From NCBI RefSeq assembly GCF_000143415.4, contig NW_003314280.1:1-64000 (forward strand): a DNA stretch of 64,000 nucleotides, written 5' to 3'. Of this stretch, positions 54,889 to 64,000 are shown piece by piece; the stretch's first letter is position 1; each line of letters begins with the position of its first letter. Position numbers and translations under genes: made by a program. Source of the stretch: Selaginella moellendorffii. Its lineage: Eukaryota > Streptophyta > Lycopodiopsida > Selaginellales > Selaginellaceae. Under the pieces are notes generated by a model. The model had not been told where the DNA came from. It did no database searches and saw nothing but the letters and a program-made list of their open reading frames with translations.

Positions 54889-55620
54889 CAACCCTTCTAA
54901 AAAAAGAAACGAAACCCATTGGTAAGGTTTAAATAAACTAATATAAACAAGTAGTTAAAGTTATTTACATACTCACGCCCTTTTTAGACAAAAATAAAGA
55001 ACATCGAAAGAGAGGTGGGTGATGTGACTAGTTGATAATAGCTACCCCATGACTAGATAGTTCATCATGCATATGAAGCACTGAAACCAATCTACCTATA
55101 CTGGCCCAAACTCCAAGATCAAGAGATGGACAATATCAAAGTTATAAACAATGATATTTTAGAGATTTAATTATTAGTGAATAAATATCATTTTAGAACA
55201 TAAAAGTATTCTAAGTAAGTTAGCATATGATAAACTAGTATTATAGTATAGAAATCACCAAGATTATCAGAATTGTGTAACACACCTAAATTTGGAGCCA
55301 AACTCCAAATCCGTTGCACTACAAAACAAGGGTCTAGTACAATCCTACGAGCACCAGCTCCCCATATCCAGCACTTGTATGCAAAATGGTGACAGACAAT
55401 GTCTGGCACGATTTTGGCATACTAGTGGCCTAACACGAGGAGGACGGTACTCCCTCAATTAGAGCAGCATGGAGCTTGGGTTTAGACCCAAGCTGGACAC
55501 AAAACAAAGAGTGACACAACCCAGTGGTAGCCAAAGTAATATCTTAAATGGTCAGACATGCATTCCAACAATTATCCCTTTTGTCACAAGACAAACACCA
55601 TTGTGTTCAGGCCAATCTCT
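54889..55620. repeat. Repeat family C, continued
   Basis: GAAACCCATTGGTAAGG at 54909 continues the sequence left at 45128 (compare 2488-2510). 55370-55560 shares GGCCTAACACGAGGAGGACGGTACTCC and GGAGCTTGGGTTTAGACCCAAGC with 1670-1740. No gene. Confidence 0.55.
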
Positions 55621-55629
55621 ATATTCTCA

Positions 55630-58600
55630 TCACCTGTTATGAAATGTCCTAAGAACACTTTCAAATGCACTCTCCTTCTCTAGTGCAAAAACTGTATGGC
55701 CAATCTCTTTAGCCGCTAGCACCATCGAACAAAAACCTGCTGTAGCATCAAGCACAATCCCCTTAGGAGAACAAAAAAACTCTTGGAGGATTTGCATGGC
55801 ATTTGGTGAACAGTGTTGATAGCCAGGGAACTCTATATGATGGTCCTTGTCAATGACATTTGGGATGATATCTATTAAGCTATCATATCCTGGCAATGCC
55901 AAACTTGCACACTCATCAGCTCATGTAATACTGTGATAGCAAGAGTAGTGGCAGAGAGCATGGTATTTCCATGCTAAAACCTACAATGAAAAGAGGCAAT
56001 CAATTTAAGATATGAAAAAATAAGGAAATGCAAACCTTTTGGATTTGGCCACTTGCTCCTTTTGTTTCGATCGGGATGTTTCAGAGTAGGCAACCTTATG
56101 CAAACTCAACCAATCTAGAGTCATCATTCTCTGGCATTGTTGCAAGAAGACCTCCCCAAAATAAAGAATGGGGAAGAATGACTAGCATAATGCCCTCATA
56201 TTGCAACACCTTGGATGCCACATCCACCGCTTGAGAAATATGGTCTGGTCAAAGGATGTTCCAAGATGGAGTGTTGCCTTGTAAAGGTGGTAACCCATCA
56301 GGCGAGTCGAAGAATGCAAGGTCGATGTCAAAAGTATTGTTCATTCCCAATCCTCGCATCCATCGATGGAACATAGAAGACTCTCGGCTCACGTTGTTGG
56401 AAAGTTGAAAGTAGTCTCCAATAACTATTTCCGTATTGCCAACACTTCCCATAGGAGAAAGAGGCCGAACCTGAATAGTTTTCAAAATCGGGAAATATTA
56501 ATGTTAATACATGTTTTTTTTCATACCTATTATTGTGAAGCCAATGAAGATAACTCTTGGAGGTCATCCTCTATAACAGTGGGGAGGGATGGAAAGAATG
56601 CATTTGTATGTTGGCATATAGAGTGCTAGTTGGTTTCTCTGACATTTACAACCAAATTACAAAAAGAAAGGTCATTGGAAATTAAGTTCTTACTCTCTTG
56701 GACATCCTTACTATAGAGCTGCCTTCATACATTTTGAGCAGTTGGGGCTGGACGAGTAGCAGTAGTAGGATCTAGGGAATGAGCAACTGCTGTAGGATGA
56801 GATGGGGCAGGAGAGTTTTCAATTGGGTTCTCCACTTGTTCATCTTCGGTTTGCACAATATGAATCTCGTCCCTGTCTTAAGGCATCTCCACTCCCTCCA
56901 AAAGTGCCTCTACAATAAAGTAGAAACATAAGTTACTGCTAGGAAGTTTTACTCATCAAACCTGGATAACACTTGAGGTAGAGATCAAGCTCAAAAAGGT
57001 GACGATGGCATTTGCCTCCACAACTCCAAGTATCATGGACAAAGTTCTCACTCCCGTGCAGTGGGACAATGGAACTTTGGCTCAAACATGCCAATTTCTT
57101 CCCACCAGTTAAGAGCTTGAGAAAAACACTTGCTGTGTACACTTGGGCAATGATTTAAATACCTACAAAAGAGCCATGATTAAATAAGCAAGTCAATTTC
57201 TTGAATATACCTATATGCCATGTGGCAAGAAAAAAATGGTTGGCCAGGCTGGTTCTTGAAATCTATGGAGCTTGAGTTGCTATCAAGAAGCCATCCATCC
57301 CCGAGCTCTTGAAGGGAAGCTTGCACACATTCTGGAAGTGCTATACCGGTGCAGGAACTAGTAAGGAACTCTGTATCACAAGCTTGAAGTAGCTCCTCAA
57401 CAACTGCAATACTTTGAGTGATATAGAGCTTCTCCTTCATCATATTCTCAAGTTTGCTCTTCAACCTCTTATCATTGTTATGATGCCAAGTGTTGAGGAA
57501 CTCTAAGAAAGTGGTTTGTTCATTGAAGAAGAGCTTGTTTTTTGCGATGTTATAAATCAATTCTTAAGGTGCTTTACCATTTCCTGCAAAGACAAGGATT
57601 TTAAAGTGGAATAAAAGGGACTAACTTACTGCCATGAGAGCATATCTCTACAATGCAATTCAGCCAATCTTTATTGCATTGGATGTTTGCAATCGCAAGT
57701 AACTTCTTCACCTTTGATTCCTTCGAGTTCAAAATGTGCTGCTCAATTTTTCATAGTTCAAGGTTCTTTTTCACCTCATCTATCACTTGTGTAATCTTCA
57801 AATGTGAGTTTTGCTCCACCTTGACAATTGGCTAAAAGGAAAGCTTGTGAGTAGAAAACACAAGTTCATACAAGAAAAGAATACCTTTGCCTAGACCACA
57901 ACCAAAAAATCCATAGGCACCTAATACCAAGTAAGCAACTCTTGGCCTTTACGTGCTACAAGCTTTGCTTGAATTGCTTCCATAACCTCACGACTATATA
58001 GATATGGATTTCCTTGAGAGAAAGCATGGCAACATATCAAAGATGCTCGATATCATGGACCAAGGTATGTGCTTGGAAAGCAAATTGATTAAGCCTGTAA
58101 CATAATTGGTGAGAACAAAGGTTAGTAAAAGATTCTTACATGTTGATTTTGTGACATGCCAAGTTGAGCCTCACAGCTTGGTTTTGATCCTGTGGCTCCA
58201 CAAGTGTCATTGGAACACAAATATATCACTCGTCATCATCCTAGAACTTCTCTTGGATACACCTCCAAAACGCTAGCCACTGTTAGTTTCCATCAATAAT
58301 GAAGAACATCCAGCCTACAATGGCTTGTGTCTCTTTGTGGCATGCCATCAAAGTATCAAACTCTTGAGATTTCCTCTGCCATATTTGATCCCAAGTCTGC
58401 TCAATCTTGGGGGTAACCATGTCTGTGTGATTTGTTCTGAGGAATGATGGCAACACAATAAATGGTTCAGTAGTGTGCCCGAATCCAACCTCTATGAAAG
58501 AGGTATAAATAGCCATGTTGAGGTTATAGGCTGAGCGCACCCAATGACTCTGCTTAAGACAGCAAATTGGAATCTAAAGATGTTGGGATTCTTTCCAAGC

Positions 58601-58990
58601 CATTTCACCTAACACCTTGCTAATAGTTTATTCTTGAGCCTAGACAATAGTCTCGCATACTCTCTTATTCAAGATCGTGTCAGCCTCTACCATAGTTACC
58701 ACCTCATTTCTATGACCTTCAGGAGTAGCAGCATGTCTACCATTAACACCACCAAGATCTGCCCCACCACCTATAGCACCAGGTGCCTCATTTGTACCAC
58801 CAAGTTCTGCCCCACTACCATCAGCAGCTTCTCCTGTGCTATAGATAGGTTCTACATTTCCATGCTCTCTAGAACAATTTCGCTCTTGCATGTTAACACC
58901 TGGATCAAGATCAACCATTACTTGGATCTGGACACCACTACTCCCACCATGGTCTTCCTGCAAAATAGTGCTTTGAACTTGTGAGGTATC
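55630..58990 (-). pseudogene. Second ParB-like/methyltransferase-like gene, decayed
   Basis: Minus-strand pieces in order: an N-terminal Gly/Ala/Glu-rich segment (58963-58640). Next is a ParB/Srx-like block (58540-58150) with IVGWMFFIIDGN then, after a TAA, QWLAFWRCIQ, resembling the IDGxHRxxA box, and ICVPMTLVEPQ...RLNLACHK. A helical middle follows (57560-57180). Then a methyltransferase-like part: GNTEIVIGDYFQL and DIDLAFFDSPDGLPP (56430-56290, motif IV position, DSPDG for DPPY), GIMLVIL, and last KGIVLDATAGFCSMVLAA with VFALEKE (55760-55660), resembling SAM motif I placed last as in circularly permuted DNA methyltransferases. Stops and lost joins are frequent. Same architecture and alignable C-terminus as the 12158-14714 gene, without the HAD tail. 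Confidence 0.55.
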
Positions 58991-59147
58991 CTTAGTGAAT
59001 CTAGCACAACAATCTAATCATTTTCCTGGAGAATGGGTCCATTGAGGTTGACCAGCATGCTTCTTCTGTTGTGGCATGATTTATATGTCTGTTTAAATGA
59101 CAAATAAACTTGAGTAAACATTAAAAAAAAGTTTTGAAGAAAAATAG

Positions 59148-59785
59148 GAGCAATTTCTTTGGCATTGGGAAGATTAATTTGTTGTTGAACCAATCTACCA
59201 GCACCAAGGGAACAAAAGAAAAAAAGAAAAGAAATAGCTCCCTTGGTGCTGGGAAGATTGGTTCGGTGGTAAACAAATCTTCCAGTGCAAAGAAAAGTAA
59301 AAAAGAAAGAAAAGGAATAGTGCTGAGAAGATCGGTTCGGTGGCAAACTAATCTTCTAGCACTGAGAGAACAAAATAAAAAGAAGAAAAGAAGCAATTCC
59401 CTTGGCACTAGAAGATTGGCTCGTTTCTAAACTGATCTTCTCAGTGCCAAGGGAACAAAAAAAGAAAAAAGAAGCAGTTCCCTTGGCATTAGAAGTTCGG
59501 TTCATCACCAAACCGATCTTCTCAGTGTCAAGGGAACAAAAAAAAAAAAAAAAAAAAAGCAATTCCCTTGGCACTGGAAGATCGGTTTGTCGCTAAACTG
59601 ATTTTCTTAGTGCCAAGGGAACAAAAAAAAGAAAAAAAACAAGTAGTTCCCTTGGCATTGGGAAGATTAGTTTATCGCCAAATTGATCTTACAGCACCAA
59701 GGCAATGACTAGAAAAAAAAAACCTAAAATCTGATGTGTTGGGAAGATTGGTTTGCTGCCAAACCAATCATTCCAGCACGAAGTA
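59148..59785. repeat. Tandem array of about eight hairpin units
   Basis: Units of about 75-90 bp. Each consists of TTCCCTTGGCACT, GAAGATCGGTTT, a short loop, AAACCGATCTTC, AGTGCCAAGGGAA, then an A-rich spacer (AAAAAGAAAAAAG). Every unit is itself an imperfect inverted repeat; the central copies (59395-59625) are the best preserved. It lies just upstream of the second ParB-like gene. ORFs called across it are Lys- or Phe-rich artefacts. Confidence 0.85.
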
Positions 59786-60171
59786 GCCATGAGGCGCAAG
59801 TTACTCGTGAGCTAGGAATAAAAGATGGGGAGATGGAAAAGCAGCAAAGAGAGGTATACCTTGATTGAGGAGTGTCTTTCTAGTGTCTTGAAGAGCATGT
59901 AATGTCTTGATTGAGAAGCATCTTGAGGCACATTGCGAGATTCAAATGTTTTTCTCTTGCCCTTGCTTGCTCAAACCCTTGCAGTAAAACCCTAAAAATT
60001 AACAGTCACAATCAATGGTCATGATCTCATTCTCTTAAATAGCAATTGCTTTCTAGATTCTAGTGATATGTCAAATTTTTTAACAATACGTGGATATATT
60101 TATTGGATAAATCCACTATGAACATAGATTTCATGTGTTCTTTCCAAGGAGACAATCATTCAATGCTTTAG
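59786..60171. other. No feature recognised
   Basis: AT-rich spacer between the hairpin array and the foldback. A CTTGATTGAG phrase occurs twice (59860 and 59905). Confidence 0.4.
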
Positions 60172-60559
60172 ATATTAATTGTATAATTGATTGTGAAAAG
60201 AATAATGCTATTGAAATGAATAGGGTTATGAGTGAGTGATGCATATTAATCACAAGAGTTGTAACATTAATTGCTTGTTTTCCCTCTCATCTCCATGCTC
60301 TTTTCCCTTCAAAAGAGTTTCAGTCTTTTATGATAAGTGAGAGTTTTGGTTCGTGCGCGGCTTTTTTCGAAAGAACTTATCACAAAACTCTCACTTATCA
60401 CAAAAGAATACAACTCTTTTGAAGGGAAAAGAGCATGGAGATGAGAGGGAGAACAAGCAATTAATGCTACAACTCTCATGATTAATCGGCACCTCTCACT
60501 CATAACCCCATTCATTTTAACAGTATTATTTCTCTCACAATCAATTATACAATTAGTAT
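60172..60559. repeat. Foldback element, about 180-bp arms
   Basis: The left arm from ATATTAATTGTATAATTGATTG matches the right arm ending CAATCAATTATACAATTAGTAT, and GAGATGGAGCATG-type and CAAAAGAGTT segments pair throughout. The core around TTTTTTCGAAAGAA is unpaired. About 388 bp, some mismatches. It resembles a MITE or snap-back; no flanking duplication was established. Confidence 0.75.
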
Positions 60560-60721
60560 GGGTGGCTCTTTAAGATTCTTATATATCTTTAGATTCTAAA
60601 TGGTTGTATATTTTGTTAAAATAATTGACTTATCCTTTGCAAGGACACAGCTAATTAAAGCTCACAATACAGAAAAATATCTTTGTTCGCTTTTGTTAGT
60701 TTCTCCCCAAATTTTTTCTAA

Positions 60722-63290
60722 GTGCTTGAGCAAGGAGAAGATATGAGAGAATTCTACTTGAAGTTCAATCAAGAGCCTCTAATTATTTTCTTTAAGAGTG
60801 TTATAAAAGAAAGCTTCCTCTATAGAAGATTCAAGTTGAAGCTAGGATCAATTAGTTTGGAGAATGTATATTGGGATAAGGGTAATCAGATAGAAAAATC
60901 CATTCTTCTCAACAATGGTGTGGGAGAGAATGGGATTCAGTGGGATGTATAAGTCAGGAGATTTTAGTTATAGGATCTCTAAAGCGAGCAAAAGAGAGTG
61001 TGTCAATTTCACAGTCAACTGTGCAAGGAGTAAAGGATGAAGTTATTTTCTTTAATGACAAAAATGAAGAAGATGAGCTTTTCAACATAGCTTCCCAAAC
61101 AAGTAGGTGCATTCTTTTTAGACCAGTTTTTAAGCAGTGGATAAGACATTTTGGCAATCTCGATCATTCTGATACATGAGAGGTGAGGAGCTTCTGTCTT
61201 CCTATAATGGGAATATATTCTTTGAATTTCCACTGGCCAATTTGTCAAGCAAGAAAAGGGGCATGGAGACGTGTCTTGATCCACATAATTGGTGCAAAGT
61301 AAAGAAGACCCACTTCTCCCATTTCGACGGATCTGTGTCCATAGTCCATTGTGGTGGACAACTTCAGTGTGTTGTTGAGAAATGCATTTTTGATCATGGC
61401 AAGAATATGTTTTTGTTTGAAAGCTCAGCAATCAATCCCCTAGACGTGATGAGGTTGCTACAGGGTTTAGATGTCACAAATGTGGGGTAACACTTGTGTG
61501 TCAAGCATGTTGCAATGCAAAGATGTATTATTTTCTTCCACGGGATGGATGTTTAGGCAGAGCAGTAATGCATGTTGGATACCACCAACATGCAATAGAG
61601 GAAGGAATCCATCATGATTCTTTTAGCAATTTGAAGGCTGCTGTTACTACAGAGGCTAAGAAGAAAAGTGCCGCAACTCCAAAGTGTGTTCAACAATTTG
61701 TATTAAAGGACTTAGTGGTGAACACGTTGCTACAAGCTGATAGAAAAAAAGAGTTCATAGAGAACAGCTTGAAGGACTTGCTTCAAAATATAGAACCCAT
61801 GACAAATTTAAACAGGCATAACTATGGTGGCACGAAGGAGACAAAATGCCAATTAGAAACCTTTCACAAATGGAGTGTTGGGTTGCATGGTGGGAAGTTC
61901 GAATGTTTCAATAGGGCCATTATATTCTCTATATAAGTTTTCTCTCATTTTCTTTTTCTTGTCACATGCAAATGTTGTTTTTTTCCTAGGATCAACCACT
62001 TGATGATATTGCACTTATACCAACAATTAATCTCTTTGAGAGCAAACATTGGAGTTAGAGAGTTTCAGAAGCAGAGAAAGGAAAAGTGTCCCTCTATGAA
62101 GCTACACTCTTTGACCTCACTACGTCTCTTGAGTAGTCATCAAAAGCTTTAGCTGCACAGGAAGCAAGGTTTTCTGGTACAGGTCCAAACTTAGACAAGC
62201 TTCAAGAGCGGGTTGGTAGAAGGACAAAAGTAGCAGCAGGGTCAATATCTAAGATGGTGGAGGAAGTTGTTACTAGAACTCCTATGGAATCAAGTTATGA
62301 ACCACTTAGAGACATGAGGACAGCCTGTATGAAGTGTCAATAAACATTTGATAAGCCCAACATCACTCCTTTTAACTCTCACCGTTCAGAGTTTGACTAC
62401 CATTCTATTCTATGACACTGGAAAAGAACTAAGGAACATAGAGTGGAGGAGGTGTCAATTGTTACACAAGTAAATCTAGTGCCAAAGGTTGAGAAGGTTA
62501 TTGCTCATGAGCCAATTTCTCATATCAATTAGGCAATTCAAAGAGTTAGTGCCAAGAGTAATGCGCATTGCTCCGGAATGATTGGGAGTCGAGATCAATG
62601 TCTTGCATATGTGTGCTCAACTTCAAGTTCTTTAGCAGTACTATGTTTTTAGGGCTATCGAGATCTAGGGGTAAAGGGCCACTAGTCAAGTTGGATTTAT
62701 TGTTGTGGGACTGATGTTACTCATATAAACTAGATTCACAGCTCAATTATCTTGAAACCAAATTCTGTGTTAGAGGAGTGGCCAGTTGAGTGAAGCTGCA
62801 ATCTTTTGAAAGAAGAGATTGAAAGTCTGGAGAGAGCTAGTTTCAAGCTGAAGACTTCCTCAAATATTGCTATTGATACTGCTATGCCACCAATGTCAAC
62901 ACTAGACCGGCATATACGACTAGCTAGAAATGGGAAGGCTATACAATATAGGTTTTTCATTTCAAAAGGTGCACAAGAGAACATCAAGCTGGTAAAGGTG
63001 TTGAAATGCACAATCACAAGGATAAACTACATCAGTGCCATGGCTAAGGAGTTTGTTATTGTGACTAAGTCGTTAAAGGGTACAAGTTACACTATCAAAA
63101 TTTGTGAAAATCCATCCTGTACCTGTCCAGATTTTATATAGAGGGAGAACAGGGGAAAGGTATATTTAGCTTGCAAGCACATTTATTACATTTTTATGCA
63201 AGAATTAAGCCAAGATCCTAAGGTCGACCATCATATCCATCAGGCAAGCCTTACAATTGTAGAGTTTGAGAAGTGTTATAGATTGCTTTT
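60722..63290 (+). pseudogene. Zinc-ribbon and SWIM-finger gene, decayed
   Basis: Plus strand, diverging from the second ParB-like gene. An N-terminal part (60722-61180) is followed by a Cys/His segment (SIVHCGGQLQCVVEKC, 61325-61390). A ribbon CHKCGVTLVCQACCNAKMYY spans 61470-61530. An intron of about 50-65 bp ends at the CTAG before 61990. From 61991 one frame runs to about 63270 with at least nine stops; most would be CAG, CAA or CGA after one change. The end has ICENPSCTCPDF, then LACKHIYYIFMQ: a SWIM zinc finger (CxC...CxH), common in MULE-type transposases and other mobile-element proteins. Overall family not recognised. Confidence 0.5.
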
Positions 63291-63419
63291 AGTGTTTAGA
63301 TCTATATTTATATTTGTATTTTATTGGTCGAATTTACTTGGAAATATAGATTAAATCAAATTTTGAAAAATGAAAAGATGTTGGTTTAGGATGAACCAAT
63401 GTTTTTCTTGTGTTTGAGA

Positions 63420-64000
63420 AGTTGTGAGCTTAGCTCATGAGCTTATGAGCTCAAAACCTACTTGGGGTCAGCAAATCTAGAGACTTTCCATAATTAACTA
63501 ATGGAAAGAAATGAGACCAAAACAAAGGGCATGATAGCGAGGGTGTTTGGTAGACATGGTAAGCTATCATCTAGCGAATATTGAGGGACCAATCTCAATA
63601 TTGTGGAGGTTTTTGATACTAGCAAATGTAAGCTAATGACATGAGTTTCTCAAACCAGGCCAAGTATGCTCAACAAGAAACACATAGGGTTCCTATCTTA
63701 TATTTATCAATTTAAGTGCAAGGTTATTGACTAGTTTCTCAACTATCTCAAGTAAGATCGATAAAGGGAATCAACTAGACCAACCTCTTACTGTCATGGC
63801 AGTAAGGAAAAAGTGTCTGTAAAGATTGGTTGACAATTATCTTTCGATACCCGAAGTCACATTTATGATACTCTCCCCCCCTTGGGGAAGATCAAGTTGT
63901 GTTTGTGAGTTATTTAGCATACTATCTACAATCTTCGGTAGTTAAATTTTCTCATTGAGTTTACTTGATGATATACTTGCTATTGAATTTTGTTGGATGG
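63420..64000. repeat. Repeat family C fragment
   Basis: 63520-63600 and 63780-63900 match 44490-44580 and 44740-44840 (GGGCATGATAGCGAGGGTGTTTGG, GAATATTGAGGGACCAA, CTCTCCCCCCCTTGGGGAAGATC). No gene. Confidence 0.6.

Noticed and set aside
59014-59596. Phe-rich and Lys-rich ORFs on both strands
   Set aside because: They read through A-rich spacers of the hairpin array.
61496-61936. Stand-alone 146-codon gene
   Set aside because: The zinc ribbon begins upstream in the same frame, and the frame continues after an intron; it is a piece of the SWIM-finger gene.

Overview
This is nuclear DNA of a land plant. It is built mostly of nested retrotransposons, with two unusual multi-exon loci that look like genes of large mobile elements. 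The evidence for a plant is an initiator-Met-tRNA primer site (TGGTATCGGAGCC type) behind the LTRs, chromodomain Ty3/gypsy elements, TTTAGGG-type telomere repeats, and a Cassandra-type element carrying 5S rRNA sequence, a group known from vascular plants. Spliceosomal introns of only about 38-57 bp are very common here. A non-seed vascular plant (fern or lycophyte) fits, but the species cannot be fixed from sequence alone.

Layout. 1-8.3 kb: broken Ty3/gypsy fragments and old dispersed repeats, plus a tandem three-LTR miniature element (TRIM, 6175-6858, TSD GGCCA). 8.58-34.2 kb: an island holding about 32 copies of a roughly 22-bp palindrome (half-site ATGGCRTGWGG), seen nowhere else in the window. 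On the minus strand the island carries one long broken gene (8688-14953). Its domains, in order, are a ParB/sulfiredoxin-like fold, a helical middle, a methyltransferase-like C-terminal core, a disordered linker cut by many tiny phase-1 introns, and an FCP1-like HAD phosphatase domain. On the plus strand, diverging from it, is a transposase-like gene with an N-terminal Cys cluster and a C-terminal DN...GHTHEDVD motif (17409-18273 and 31687-32849). That gene is split by a 13.4-kb tandem pair of chromodomain gypsy elements, arranged LTR-internal-LTR-internal-truncated LTR.

34.2-36.6 kb: a decayed minus-strand gypsy relic and repeats. 36.6-44.2 kb: a non-coding LTR element (family D) with a Cassandra element in its 3' LTR. 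45.1-54.9 kb: an older gypsy element (family B) hosting a third copy of family A (TSD CCATT) and a second TRIM (TSD GATTA). 55.6-59.0 kb: a second, more decayed ParB-like plus methyltransferase-like gene on the minus strand, followed by an array of about eight hairpin repeats, a 388-bp foldback, and a divergent plus-strand broken gene with a zinc ribbon and SWIM finger (60.7-63.3 kb).

Reading: both ParB/methyltransferase-like loci lie beside palindromic repeats and a divergent partner gene. This suggests a family of large plant mobile elements in which the ParB-like protein may recognise the element's own palindromes. That link is inference. Nearly every coding unit is broken, and many stops sit where CAG, CAA or CGA would be expected, as after deamination of methylated cytosine.
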